Assembly: GCA_015178975.1 (NCBI GenBank)
Contig: WHVD01000148.1
Coordinates: forward strand, 1 to 64,000
Length of the DNA stretch: 64,000 nt
Direction of reading: 5' to 3'
DNA from: Hysterangium stoloniferum
Taxonomy: Eukaryota; Basidiomycota; Agaricomycetes; Hysterangiales; Hysterangiaceae
In this document: one piece after another, positions 44,901-58,300 of the stretch
Layout of the letters: each line of letters begins with the position of its first letter
Position numbering within the stretch: position 1 is the stretch's first letter
The notes under the pieces: generated by a model
Seen by the model: only the letters and a program-made list of their open reading frames with translations
The model's database searches: none
What the model was told of the DNA's origin: nothing
Position numbers and translations under genes: made by a program

Positions 44901-47047
44901 AAGCAACATAGGCCCACTGGAACAGTCTCCCTGCTTTATTCACCAAAAGTTGATGCCACTCCTTATTTGGCCATTCATCATCTAACACCTTTTCAAGGCC
45001 CTTTAATTCATCAGAAATAAACAATGAAATGTCTTGATTAGTAGAATTATCTTCAATATCCGACATAGCCTTGCATATAGCATGAGAGTTCCCAAGCTTC
45101 CTGAAGGCCTGTGAAATATCTGCCTCAGCCCGACTTGTGATAAGAATTCTAAAGTTTTTGGGAATTCTTTTAATATTGCCAGAGTTCTCAAAGACTCTCA
45201 GCAGGTCTTTGCGATAGTGCTTGTTTGGATTGAGATGTCCAGCTCCCTCCTTTCCACATTCATCCAATGCATCAATTACAATAAGGATTGGGCCAATATG
45301 GTGTATTTGTTGGCCAGGTCGAAGAAAAAGGTCTTCAAATTGATTCTTAACTGCATCAGTATACTGTGATGTATGGCCATCCTTGATAATAATGCATGAC
45401 TTCCATGCAGAATCCAAATCTGCCAAGTCCCGAGAGATAGTTGTGAACAGATTGCCTCCATGTAATGTTGATACATTGCGATCAAAGCAATATGAAGATC
45501 CAAGTCGCTTGTCTTCATGAAACTGCCTGGCAATTGTATGAGCAATGGCTGATTTGCCAGATCCAGCTACACCATGAAGAAAGAATATACAGGGAAAGTT
45601 ATCATCAATTGGGTGTTTGGCCCAATCAGTGATCTCAGCAAGTATGCTTTTCCGAGTACCTGAAAGACATATTTTCCCAGAGTTAAATCTTGCCTTCTTT
45701 GCAACATCCATATCATTAAAATTAATATCAGCAACTAGGATGCAGGTTAGTCCAGAAGGATGATGACAAAATAACAGTGAAAATTACCCATGTCATCATC
45801 AGTATCAAGCATTCTGAAAACAACAATCTCAATTTTGCACACAGCACTCGTCTGAAATGCTTCTTGAAGTTTCTTGAAGGCATCTTCATATTCTTTTATT
45901 GTCTTATCAACAGGACTAATGGCACTGGTGATAATCCATTTCCCTTGGGAAACTAGGTTAGAATAGAAACAGATATAAATAGATGAACAAAACCTCACAA
46001 AAACGCTTTTTAGAGGTATAGACACTAATGAAGTAAGCACACTCAGTGGTTTGTGATGTCATCTTCACGATGATATCCTGCTGTGAAGCAATCTTGCCCA
46101 GTTGTTCAGCTTCTGCCCTAAGTACCACAGTATAAATGTTGTCCATGGACTCCAGAAGCGGTTTGATTCGATTGTCGCGATTCATCTGAGCAAACGCAGT
46201 CTGTCATGCCCGTCCAGTGTTCAATCACAGTGTGTCACTTGTGTGAGGTAAGCAACCAACCTTGGGAACGAAAGAGAGGGCAGTCCAAGCTATTTTGGCA
46301 TATGGATGAACCTGCATGGAATAGATAAAGATGGATGGACTACATCTAGAAATGAGGATACAGTACCTCGGCTATTTTATCTGCGGATGTCATAAAAGCC
46401 TCGATCTTCTTTAACACTGGTGACCACAGATCATTCATAGAAGTTATGTTCGAGACATCAACTAGTTCGTATACCGGCTGAACGGCTCGCAAGATGGGCG
46501 GTGACCCCACACCCTCGAGACCATTGACAGCATCTTCAACAGTATGTCTCATCTGGGGCACGTTAGCTGCCGATGAGGACTCCCCTGTAATTATGAGTGT
46601 GAACTGAAGGCTGGTCGCGAATTGCTGAGAAGGGGAAGTGTTATCAGCCTTCGTGAGACTCCGGTTTTTTACTGCTATGTATTTTAATGAAGATAAAGCA
46701 TAATTGCATAGATAGACACATACCTTGGGAAGATCTGTCGCCGATGAGTGAAGAAACAGACTCGATCAATCGACCGATTTCTTTATCAGTACCGAAGTAT
46801 CGCTTTGCATAGACTTTGAATGAGAGTTGGGAATCACGGGTAGTATCACTTCATTTCGAATTAGAAAATCATCACGATGTCAAAACTAGGAAAACATACA
46901 TAGAAAAAACTTTTTCCCAAGTGATGTTTGGCCCTCCTTGCTTCTGCGTCGTTTCAAGGGGGACGCCGCCGTCAAAAGTCAATCGTACATAATATTTTCT
47001 TTTATAATTCAGAGGCTTGGGCTTGGGAAGATCGCGAACACTGATAT
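41902..47047 (-). CDS. NACHT-WD40 repeat protein with C2-like N-terminus
   Basis: Multi-exon gene of the fungal STAND/NLR-like class: an ATP-binding NACHT switch that oligomerises when WD repeats sense a ligand (family knowledge; ligand unknown). Seen pieces, minus strand: C2-like start (exon to 47,047: VRDLPKPKPLNYKRKYYVRL, then TTQKQGGPNITWEKVF), helical exons (YAKRYFGTDKEIGRLIES; TVEDAVNGLEGVGSPPIL), and a 44,188-45,734 exon with Walker A (GVAGSGKSAIAHTIA) and Walker B (ILIVIDALDECG). After a 60-bp intron (44,128-44,187) the last exon has 15 WD repeats of 43 residues (GHT.....V..SPDG..IVSGS.D.TLRLWD) and stops at 41,902. Introns 45,735-45,787, 45,953-46,025 and about 46,629-46,721 are GT-AG. 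The first exon and ATG are unresolved; three microexon candidates lie upstream. No inactivating change was seen. Confidence 0.88.
42000..43930 (-). repeat. Fifteen near-identical WD40 coding repeats of 129 bp
   Basis: The WD part repeats at the DNA level about every 129 bp with high identity (blocks such as gatacaatgacctttccatc and tgtgaccctccagtgg recur almost unchanged). Variation concentrates in the residues after GHT (GRV, GGV, CRV, DGV, RKV, DQV, AWV, DRV, DSV, DYI, DWV, GSV) and before TLRLWD (DDR, WDW, HDQ, GDW, NDQ, SDQ). Confidence 0.93.
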
Positions 47048-47098
47048 CTACAGGAGCAATAAGGTAGCTATTGAGAGGTTACGAAGATTTGTTGGTAC

Positions 47099-47476
47099 CT
47101 TTTATGTCAATCTTGATTGACGCCGAGGCTGCACTGATCCCAATTATAAATGTCAATAACGCTGCACACGGAAACAAACACGTCAAACACCTTATCTCGA
47201 CATTATTGCCTGTGATTATTATTGTTTTCACGAAATAAGTCGTTGTGATGTCACCAATATATCCTGCTCGTACCATGAATGTCTGTCTTGATCGGTGCCG
47301 AGGCAGTACTGTTCACAATGATATATCAGCAACGCTGCGCACTGACGCAAACTTGTAAAATACCTTATTGCAAGGGTGTTGTCTGTGGTGGTCGTTAATT
47401 TCCAGTAAACTATTGAAATGTCCCGAATATCATACTCGTACCTTTACCGTCTGTCTTGGCCAGGGCCGAGGGAGCC
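47099..47476 (-). other. Three tandem 35-nt microexon candidates
   Basis: Three direct repeats of about 170 bp upstream of the C2-like exon each contain a 35-nt segment with AG before and GT after on the minus strand: 47,099-47,133, 47,274-47,308 and 47,442-47,476. Spliced to the exon at 47,047 each gives an in-frame leader: A-S-I-K-I-D-I-K-D, A-P-I-K-T-D-I-H-D or A-L-A-K-T-D-G-K-D before ISVRDLPK. The repeats also share flanking intron words (tgatatatcag, cttatt..a). Splicing is inferred. Confidence 0.6.
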
Positions 47477-47579
47477 CTGTTTCCACTGATATATCAGTAG
47501 AGCTGCTCACAGACGTAAACTCACAGAATACCTTATCCCAACAGTATTGTCTATCGTAGTCATTGTTTTTCACAAAGTA

Positions 47580-48631
47580 AACGTTTGTAGCTGTTATGAT
47601 CTGTGTTATACACGTCAGTCTTCGGGTTCAAGCTGTTCATACAGATCAACGCACCAGATGAGCTCTTGAGAAAGATGGTTAGCGGCAAGGGGCAACTGCG
47701 TGCACACACGTGAAGGTGCTTCTACCGCAGAGCGTCTATGTGGATGGGAGAGCCTAGCATGGGTTACTTATTGTTCCATGATACTGTCCTACTTAACTTG
47801 GAATTGCTGATAGATGTAAACTGTCTAAGAATGTATCTTGAACGCCTAGGCAAACGCGCAGAAGGGAATGCGATACGATATGTTTATCGACGCGGAAAAT
47901 CGTCGACAATGCTGGACATATTATAATATCCAATTTTTACAGGGTATGTAGTAATGATTTGTGAAGCAAATTTATCGTGTATTCAAAGTTCTTCCTTGAA
48001 ATGTGTAGCTGTGTTATTTCCCTCTGTAATGACGACGGTAGGCTTTCCATTTGGACTCCAGCTTCCCACACCCACCGGCAATACTGATGTGAACCTTCAT
48101 TTGTTCTTCTGCTTCATGATTTGCGCTCTGTCATTTCTTCTCGAACTGTCTGTTGATGCGCATGTCCCGCTTGTCGTTCCTTGGTACCTGAATGCTAACG
48201 CCTCTCGCCACAGTCCTCCCTGACCGCTCAAAGCAGCAACAGCAATCCACGATGTGTCTGCCGCACGCACACACCCTCTAGTAATCCCATTTCCAACGCA
48301 AATGCAACATTCCTGCCAGTACTGCCTCCTACAAGACACTCATTCCCCTCCCGACATTGGTATCACGCCTTCACGTGCTGGTACCACTACCTCACGCAGA
48401 TTGATAAAGATAAAGGGCGGAAGAGGGGGAGAGTAGCATCCCTGGGAGGAGGGTGGAAGAACAAAATCGTCGAGCGGCGGGAGCGGGAACATAAAATCAG
48501 CACGACTAAGGACCGCGAAGTGAAAGTAACCAAAGCACCACGGACCGTGAACGTAAATCCAATATCACGGAGCATGAGCTCACCTTGCTTAGTACCACAA
48601 GCCCGAAGGAGGTGAGCCTTGTACCCGTGCT
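47580..48631. other. No assigned gene; probable 5' region of the NACHT-WD40 gene
   Basis: Upstream of the microexon repeats. Contains frames to about 89 codons with no recognised motif. The missing first exon or promoter of the NACHT gene may be here. CpG is more frequent than in the transposon region. Confidence 0.4.
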
Positions 48632-48955
48632 GCCTTTGCCCACGAAGATCTTGGCGGGTGTTAGTGCTGGTGTAGAGAACGGGAATGCAGTAATGATGCC
48701 TATGCCGAACTTTTAAGCAATAGACCCGATGTTGCATCCACGGCTACGAGGCCTACCACGGGGAGCAGCGTGAACAGCATTGGTATCACACATCTGCATG
48801 GTCCATTCAAAGCTGGGCTTCGTGCGACTTTGAGTACTACTTCTATATCTAGGGCTGCGATAGTGCCAGTAGAAACGGGTGCGGGAACGGAAGCGAGGCT
48901 GTACGTAATCCTTTAAGCGACTTGTGCGTCGTGCGGCTACGACTTGGTCGGGATC
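48632..48955. repeat. Segment duplicated at 33,764-34,074
   Basis: About 320 bp with a clear second copy at 33.8 kb. This copy holds more CpG and has insertions such as cgaggcctaccacg. It lies in sequence upstream of the NACHT gene. No function is evident. Confidence 0.85.
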
Positions 48956-50188
48956 TGGTGTTGGAGTTTGGCCTACAACGGTGTTGGTATCAATGCTAGT
49001 GCTTCAGGATCATTTTTTAACAGTGTTGAAGCATCCTGATCTTGGTCTTTGTACAACGGCCTTTTCAGTTATATTCTCGCCATCCTACAAGTCTACCAGC
49101 CCATCATCTGTCTGTCCTGGACAACATGGCGTTCCAAGTAGTCTAGAAAATATTTTTTGATGTTTCGACTTGTAGTTAGATATATATATATCCTTCTTCA
49201 CAGAGAATCATGAAAAATTCAAGTCAGCTGGTTTTTTTTTGGTCCGGGTCCCACGTTCCCGGTTCCACATCTCTTCCCCATATCTATGACATACTAAACA
49301 AAACCCTCTCCCATTTCATGTAAAATTTTTTCTGTTGCGGTTTCATGGATCAGAACAAAAGTCATCAAAAACTGCGCTAATTTCGTGTAGAACCTCCTTG
49401 ATAGTGTTGCCGTTGGCTATACTTTAGTTCCAAGTATCCATTGTAATGGCACTGCGAAACCTTGATGCTGAAGCGCGGTACCGGCCATTTCGCAACACTA
49501 CTTCAAGTTGGTCATTATATACATGTTGTATTATTGCTGCCCCCATTCACCCCATGTTGTTTTGTACAACTATGAGCTTTAATCAAAAACTATTGCATGA
49601 TTGGGGAAGCTACTTGGGGGTGATATGGGATTTCCATCAAGAGGATTGGGGGTTTTTGTATCATAGTGAACGAAGCCAAGTCCAAGGGCGACACCCATGT
49701 GTTCCTTCTTGCGTCGAGATTAGCCGAACACGCGGCCGGCGGGACCAAGTTGGGGATCCACGGTTCATGATCAGGACGCCGCGAATGGCTAGACTGATTT
49801 TCTTTCGTGATTCTGCGGCGAAATGAAGCAGACACGCCCGAAATTTATTTCTATCAACCGGAAGATCAAGGGGGTTCATGACTCAGGGAAGCCTCCTTGA
49901 TCATCACGCGGCGACGCCGACATGTGACTTTATTAGGTAAATACATCTGCAGGTGGGGATTTGAAAAAAGAAGAATACTTTTTAATGTTTTTCGCGAAAC
50001 CAGCTGTATTTCCAACGAGCCTTCTTTTGCTGCACACAGTGTATGCTTCCGATTGGCGAAGAGACCTCGAATAAAACTATTGCCGCGAGGCCGCCTGATC
50101 AGCGTCTAAGTCTATTATCAATATGTAAGCCCCCTTTGATTCATCCACAACTTGGCCGAGGCTACCTCTTCCTCAGTGCTCACGAACA
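48956..50188. other. No recognisable gene; boundary of the repeat compartment
   Basis: Frames of up to 126 codons (plus, 49,446-49,826) with no motif. CpG and GC rise near 49,680-50,100. No LTR or inverted repeat was found. A transition from repeat-rich to gene-rich sequence. Confidence 0.4.
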
Positions 50189-52004
50189 TTGCCGAATGAT
50201 ATGAGTGAGCAGGACGAGGCAGTGGCCAAACTGTCGAAAAGCCAGAAGAAGAAGAAAGCCGCCCAGAAGAAAAAGGTGCGTAGCGTGCTTGCTCCCAGCT
50301 CAGTCCCCCGGGAATTGATGGCCGTCATCGTAATCCAGCTTGCAAAGAAGAATGTCGTAGAGGAGGTCATACAAGATGCTGAATGGTGGTTGCAACGGCG
50401 ACGCGATGAGATCGATGCCCGTATAGTGAGTGTACAAACCCCCGCCATCCAAAAATCACAGCCAACGTCTTCGGAACACCAGATGGATGAATTCAACGAC
50501 AATGCAATGAACACCCGCGATTTCCAAATGCTCAATATCCGCGGAAAACTCCTAGTCCATCCTTCCAAAAGGTGCCATTTCCAATGTTCGCTCGAGGTCT
50601 CACACTGACATCCCTGTAGATTCCTCGATGCCCTTTCCAACCAAAGACTAGCAATGGGCCGCGAAACTTATCCTTTGAAGATCAGGAATATGAGGCGCCA
50701 TCAAAGCCTTGGGTTTTACAAATCCATGATACCAAGTTGGTCGATGAGCACATCTTTTATTCCCTTGAACAGTCTCCTTGATTCGAAAAGTGATGCGTTG
50801 ACTGATGGGGATAGCGATAGCAAACCACCATTCATCAGACTCTTCGAACCTCCCAGACCGAGACCAAAAGGTGCTTACGTAGACCAATCGTGCGGCACAA
50901 TGGGCCTTATGGTGTGGTATCCGATCATGACCTGTTGTATGGCATCTGGTGATAAACTAGCATGTATTGCCCTTAGAGACACGTGCATAGTCCTTAAAAA
51001 GTGTTATAATGTGTTCCGTAGCGATATGACTAGGCATGTCCCCTTTATCTATTCACACAGGGCCTATCTAACATGGAGGTTACAGACTGGAACAATTTGT
51101 TTTCGATCCTATGAATCCGACTAATGTCAAGCAATTGGAGTGGGTTGCTCGTCGACTAGACACGCCCCCCTCGCCACCTCAAACACCTACAAGCGATACT
51201 CCACCCACGATAGGCGACTCTCTCCACGTCAACGACCCCTTCCGATTCCCAGCGGTTCTCAACAAACGCTGGTCAGACTACGATGATGATGACGAATCTC
51301 TCGGTTCGCCCATGTCTCTCCCAATTACACCAGAGAGCTCGTTTGATGTGCCCCATCTCGACCTCAACGGGTCGCAAGGCACACACCCCAAGGCGGCCCC
51401 CCGTCGCGCCTCCACTTACATCGTTGCCGTTCCAACCCTTACCAATACTGCGCCCTGGTTCAGTACCAAAAAGACGGTTCTTCCCATCCCTCGCATATCG
51501 CTCCACATGCCGGAGGAGTACCCGCGGTCAACCGAGTCCTCCTCTGTCCACCCCATGAAGCTCGACACCTCGCTCTCCAAGCCATTCCCGGACTATTTTA
51601 CCACGAACAGTCGCCGGACACGGGGCCGCATCGAGCGCTGGGTTCGGGCAGACGCCGAACAGAACTTCCGTGCAAGGCTGACACTGAGCAGTGCGGCCAG
51701 GAAGCAGATCGACTCCGAGGCAGAATTGGCCATCTATAACAAAATATCTGCCTTTACTGCGCTGGATTCGGACAAAATTTACATGGGCGAGCCTGATATC
51801 CTGGGCGCAGGGGTTGGCGTCTGTGTGGATGACGTGCGCGAGGTTATCCTCGGGCGATTTAAAGATTTGGAGAAAACCAAGGAAAATGGCGGAAGAAAGG
51901 GCAGGTTGACTCAAGGCACGATATCGAAAACATGGGATAAAATCGTATTGATTCCCAGCGCGGAAGGCTGGATTTGTAAACAGCTGGCCAGAGATGGAAT
52001 TTGA
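50189..52004 (+). CDS. Unidentified fungal protein, multi-exon
   Basis: I do not recognise the family. Exon 1 begins MPNDMSEQDEAVAKLSKSQK followed by a lysine-rich run (SQKKKKAAQKKKV) and a helical part (VIQLAKKNVVEEVIQDAEWW). It reads to about 50,570, where GTGCCA...CTGTAG (about 50,570-50,619) fits an intron. The middle (50,620-51,090) is open in more than one frame, and its exons are uncertain. The last exon (about 51,080-52,004) reads LEQFVFDPMNPTNVKQLEWV, then a Pro/Ser-rich, disordered-looking part and a C-terminal domain (ERWVRADAEQNFRARLTLSS; KTWDKIVLIPSAEGWICKQL). Codon use and GC are those of the gene-rich side. It is convergent with PLD, 371 bp apart. Confidence 0.55.
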
Positions 52005-52374
52005 CGCAATGTACGAAAGAGAAGAAATAATGCATTAATGGTTTGCTCACAGTTATGATTCCGATAAAGTGGGTTGTCCGAGTAGAGTTACTGTTTCGCC
52101 ATCATTGTTGTTCATGTGTGGAAAGCTGTCGTAAATCGTTTTTGCAAACTCTTCCCACGCTCTTGCTTGTATTTTTTTAGCTACATGGATAAACCCACAC
52201 TGAAGTTCCATCAGTGGCAGACAGACACCCGGGACTTGGCGTTAGAGTCAGTGATCAAAAAATAATTAATGGGTATTTTAAGCATATGAATATTTAGACA
52301 CATTAGTTTTTTTGCGTAGAATCTGCTACAATCATAATGCAAAGAAGTGCCCGTTCCAAGTAGTTCTGAATAAA

Positions 52375-55300
52375 TTATATGTAAATTGGCAACGGCAGCA
52401 ATCTGCCGATCAAACAGTTGGCATCCCTCGCATGATGTCTGAAACATGGAACGTACCTATCAGCTGGAAACAAGAAATTATTTGCGAGATCTTCGCCTTC
52501 AAGGAATCGAGTAGAATATACGACTACAGCATGCCGTCAGCCCCAGCAAAGCAACATAAAACAATAAATGGTATCAGCATACCGAGATGTCCTCTAACTT
52601 GCCCCAACAACGCCTCCATTTCATCCCGCTCCCACTGCTCGAAAGGTTCATCAGGTCGCGACGGTCGATTCGCGCGGCTCTCTCGTGGTTCGGGTGTTCT
52701 CGAGGTAGATGCCCGAGGTGTTGCCTCTTGTCCTTCTTTGGCACCATTAGAACTCTTTTCGAGATTTAAGTCAGACCCTCCTGGTGCCATTGTGTGGGAA
52801 GCAGCCTCGGAAGGTATCCGGGCCATCGGCTCCGCTGCTGAGGAAGTGTCTTTATCCTTTTCTTTCTCCTTGACCTAGTGGGATAAAATATTGGGTGACA
52901 TACACTTTGTACTGAATTAACTTACTGGTCTTTGTAGCCGATCATGGTGTTGAATGAATTCCTTATACTGCTTCCAGGTCGTGATAAGGTCATCAGGAAT
53001 GGCGTGAAAGACTCTGCGGTAGATCTCAGTCTACAGAAAAACCGTATTGAGCAGGATCCGACTACACGCAATTTATGTCTTACATTATGCACCGCAGCGG
53101 CAACCCATATATCCTTGAAGAACGCATCACAAATGGGATCTTCAAATCCGTTCGGGTCGATGATCGGACCAGGAACAGGGAGCGTCCATGGTTTGACACC
53201 AACACGGCTTGATAGATGTTTTCGGAGGGTCGATCGGGCATGAAGCACTGTCTTTTCGGTATCATTTGAATCATCTTTACCCTGCCTAGCATGAGGCGGT
53301 TGATCGTCGGTTTGAGGGCAGTACGAAACGTCAGCGGGCGCTACGTATAGCTCCCCTGAACCATCTTGAACCCGAGCTTCGTTACGCTGATTGGCAAGTT
53401 CACCATCACCGTCATCGGGAGAAGACTTCGTGGATTCTTGAATCTCACCCAGAATGGGTTTACCATCCCCATGGGTCTCCGGTGGCCTATGCCGAATCAC
53501 GGACTTTTCTTCCATTGTCGCTAACAGAGAGGTGGCAAAATTGGGCTGCTTGTTGCAGTCTCGGTAGCAGCCCTGTCGTTCTTCTTCAAGCGCGCGGCTA
53601 TCTGCGGTTGTGCCCATATTTCCGCTTTTGATGCCAACCGTTCGAAGGAGGCGGCCAGCATCTTTCGATGTCGCATCAACTGATGTGTGTAAAGCTGCGG
53701 AACCTTTCAGGGCAACAGCTCAGACCAAAGACCGTCCCATGCCCATACCTTGAGTAGCAGCATCCTTCAAATCATGAAACATTGTCCCAACACGCTCGCC
53801 TTCATGAATCTTCCCAACTCGCGTAACACTCGAGTCTTTAATCAATGGACCTTGTTCATTATCCGGATCCCAGGTTTCTACCTCCACTTCCGACTTGACA
53901 GGGTCAGAAGCCATCAGGTCTTCTTTGTACATGGCATCCACGTCCACACCCAGATGTTCTCGCATGAGCCGAACACGCAGAGTATGCGCAAAGCGACCAA
54001 CTTTGTATGGCTTCCCATCCATTTTCCTGTAGGTTCATTTTGGATGAAATCCTTTGTTGAGTTGATATTTGATGTTATTACTAACCCGTCAATCATATCT
54101 GTATCCCGAATAACACATGCGAGTTCTGAATCACGGTCGCCGCGCTGTGAACGTTCATTGATGTTCGCCGAGCCAATAATGACCAGGCGATCATCCACAA
54201 TCATAGTCTATGGTAATAAGCGCTGCTGCCTGATGGCAGAAGGAACACGCATACCTTGCCATGAATATAAACCTGTCAACCAGTTTGATGTCATATATTC
54301 AAGACCTTTGAACCACAATTACACACACCTGCTCTGTCGTCAACACATCATTCTTAAGCTTGCCCCAGCCTCTTAACGAGTAGACGCTGATGTACTCATC
54401 GGCCTGCTTGGTTGATCAGAGAGTAATTTGAAAAGCAAATCTTTATGGGTACTAACGTCAATGTTTTCTCTACGAAGCCTGCTGAATATAGAGTGTGGTC
54501 CACGTCCAATCGTCCGGCTTTGGCATTCAAGAATGATGCGAATCTGTACAATAAGTAGACACATACATGAATGTGATGAATTGGGATGGATATGATAGTA
54601 CATGTATACGCACCGCGCTTGCTTCTCCTTGATCGATCGGGGATGGGAATCCAGGTAGTACAGGTATTAGTATAACGGCTTTCCAATTTGTACCCTCGCG
54701 ATGGGCACGGATGATACGATGTACAAGCGCGTCGCCGATCTTATTCTCAATCTGAACATCGCTTACAACCGTGCTATAGATGTAAAAGTAGCACTCAGCG
54801 ACAGTCTGAGTATGAACAACTAAACTGCGGATGGTCTGCCACTCACGAAGTGATGAAAAACTGGTTCTCAATGTATACAAAGTGTTCTGAAAGTTGGATG
54901 GCTGTCGGACGTCAATTACCGAGTGAGATGCATGGCGGTGACGAGAAGTATAACAACTAATAGCTAACCTTTCAAATACGCGTTCTGAATTGAGTGCTCG
55001 ATCTTGTTAGGAGTTCCAAGGGACCAAGGACCAGCGGATCTACATATCTGTAGCTCGCAAGTCCCCGTGAGACCGTTTTCAGTGAGCTCGTGAGGTTTGA
55101 ACTCGGGAGGTGGAAGGAGGAAAGGCATAACTCTGGTGTGATTCTGATAGCACATAGTGCATAAGATACTAATGAAAGTTATCGGGTAGTGCGCGGGACG
55201 TTCTTACCTTATTGCGAAGAAGGTAGTTCCATCTATGTTGCTCCACAAGTTCAGTCTAGAATAGTCCGCCTCAAGTGCTGTAGTTATATGCGTACCTCTG

Positions 55301-58300
55301 CACGAAATGTCGAGCCAAGTCTCGTGCTGGTGCACCTACAATTTGTAGGCCTACGTCATGCCTATAATTGAGGCACAGCCACGCCGTAAAGTAAACAAAC
55401 CGCACGTCCAGAATACCTTTAGACCTCTTACCATGGCATCCGAGGAACTTTTGTCCGGTCGTACATATCTTGATCAGGTTTATTAAGAGTATGAAATTCA
55501 ACCACTCGTTCGTTGCTATAATCCTTGCCTACAAAAAAACAAAGGGATAAGTCCAACAATGACATCTCTCTCTACGCCGCGCGAACAGGACATACCTGGC
55601 CACACATACTGCCCCTTCTCAGATCCAGCCACATCGCCATCATCAATAAGAATATGCTGCGCTGTGTCCCATCGTCCGAAACATAGGTCCAAGCCGCCCA
55701 TAAACGCGATAGCCTCATCGATCACACACATTTTCTCGTGCTAATAATAATACAAATGGCGATGAGTGCACTTCACGAGCGCACTTCATGAAAACGTACG
55801 TGTGCCCAATAGTATGTTCCGGTCTGGAAGTGAGATGGAGATCGTTGAACCATGATATTTTCATGTAGGTTTATCAAACGCTGCTTGGCATAGCTAGGAA
55901 AAAGGTAGGTTGTGACCTCGAGATAGATAAGAGGTATGGCTTACTTGCTGTCTGTTGGCGTTGTACGACTTGAGACTTCATTACTATGGGACAAGTAGGT
56001 CATTCGGTGGGATTAGATGCCGTTATTACTTACTACACAATAACAAAGATCTTGACGCCTTCTTTGGCTTTGCGTTCCAGCAAACGATCCAAACGATATT
56101 TAGGCTTATTCGGCCTCCGTAACTGCAGCTCTAAAATTCGCAGTCAACATCATGATGAAGCGCACAGATTAAATCCAAAGAAATACCTGGAGACAGCCAC
56201 CAATCATGAATGTATATGGTATCCTTCGCCAACAAGATTGCACGCGATAAGTTCCAGAAGTAGTCGCGCTTTCGAAACGACCAACCCAAAGTCAATACCA
56301 CACACTGACTTCCATACTGATAAGGCAGATAAAACAAAAGCAATACTTACGCCATCGACCAGCCACTGTGCCGCCACATTAAGTCGTATAGGCGCAAAGC
56401 TCTCAAACCGATTCTTGCGAGTCCAATGTGACGTCTGAGCTACCCTTTCCAAGGCCGTTATCCACTGCTTCATCAGACGCTACAATCGCGCATCGATGAT
56501 CGCCGTGTAAGCAATGATTGTTCACGCAGATGAACCTCATACGAACGCACCGCATTACTAGCAAACAACTTCAGCCGCATCTGCGAGTTTTCAATGAAGA
56601 ACGTATGCTTCGACACTTCCTTGTTGCGTTTCCTTCTTTTAGTCTGCTGAGCACGTTCTTCCTCATTCGTACTCGCATTCACATTCGGACGCGATCCAGC
56701 CTCGTCATCACTTAATGGCTCATTCAGCGGATCCGCGTTAGTCGAAGGGTCCACAAGAGCCGACGGCACAACATCCTCGTCATCCTCCAAGTCAGTGTCA
56801 AAGGACGATGTATTGCTAGACGACGAGATTGACGATGCACGTCTATGGTGCCTCTGCCTTGTCTCTCCCGGGCTGTCAAGAGGTAGCGAGTGCGTACTGG
56901 TGAGTCGATCCCGTCCGTAGTGGAAGACACGCTCAAAACCAGATTTAATACTGCGCATGGTCCCGACTTCGCTGCGGTTAGAAGGTGCCAATGCTGCTGT
57001 GGCAGCAGTTGCTGAGTTTACGGCGGCATTGGCGGTTGATTCGCCGGCTTTGTGATCGGAGTGAAGTAGGCTGAAGCCTCGCCGATATACACGCTTTGGT
57101 CGTTCGATTTTAAAGTCAGAGTCGAGCATGAAGACTTCGAAGATTTCAACCTGACAGAGGCGAGCTGTTAGGCTGATGAGATATACAAGAGAAGGCGCAC
57201 CTCTCCCGGATCTTCCTGCACGACTAGGTAACTCTCCCTAACAGCACACCACTTGCTTTTCTTCTTCTCTCGCCAACCAAGACCTTTTCGTGCAAATGCA
57301 CCTTTCGTGCCAGACGCACCTTCAATCTGCAAGATGCCGGCTTTGGCTTGATGGCCACCCGATTGTGCGAGGCGAATAAACAGCGCAGAAACTTCGAGAA
57401 AACGGGAAAGTCGATTTGACGTGGGATGGAACATCTATAGGTGGATTTCAGAGCGATGTATTTGATATTAACAGTCTCAGTAAGACTCACCACAGCACGA
57501 ACGAGTCCTATAAGGTAATTCTCGATGGCTTGCCTCTGCAGCTGGGCAAACTCAGATCGGCCAGGCTCTGCGCGCCCGCTTTCGCGATTCTGTTTCTTGA
57601 GAAAGTTGAAGTACGGTAGACCTGGCCGAGACCCATGACTAAGTAAGTTCTTTGAAAAACAATTTAGACAACGTACTCGTTCGAGGAAACTCGGGAAGCG
57701 CGTCAACATTGCGATTATACACATTGGAAACACGGTAGTGTGCGTGCAGCGAGATCAAGTCACGAAGCTGACGATATACAACCCATCTGGCCGCACCATT
57801 GGCGTATTCACACTGCAAAATATGAGATCCAGTGCTGTCGGTAAAACAATTGTGAAACAGACCTCTATGCGAAATACAGTTTTCGTACCATGGAGGGGAT
57901 GTAAGCTGTCGCTTACTCTGATACGGAGACGGTGCAAAAGCACGGGAATTCTCCGTGCACCGTTCTCATCGCGTTCGAACCACATACGAAGTATAAGAGA
58001 CGACAAACCTCCCGCAATGAGCTCGTCTGTTATATTGACTGCCTTTCCTGCGACTGAAGACGAAGGCAATGCCTGTTCATTATGACCGTTTCCGATAATT
58101 TGTGGTAAAAGCGATTTGAGTCGTGCCCATCTTGGACCAGCGCCGTGCAGAGGCCGTGATATGTGGGGGTGGCTGATGCTGCGTGACAAGGGAACTTGGG
58201 CAGTAGACCCAAGAGGGGATGTAGAACGAGTCTGTTGCAAATTATCTCCGTGGCCTTCGCCAGGAGAGTCTGGGTCTTCGAAGCCTGGCAGCCACTTTCG

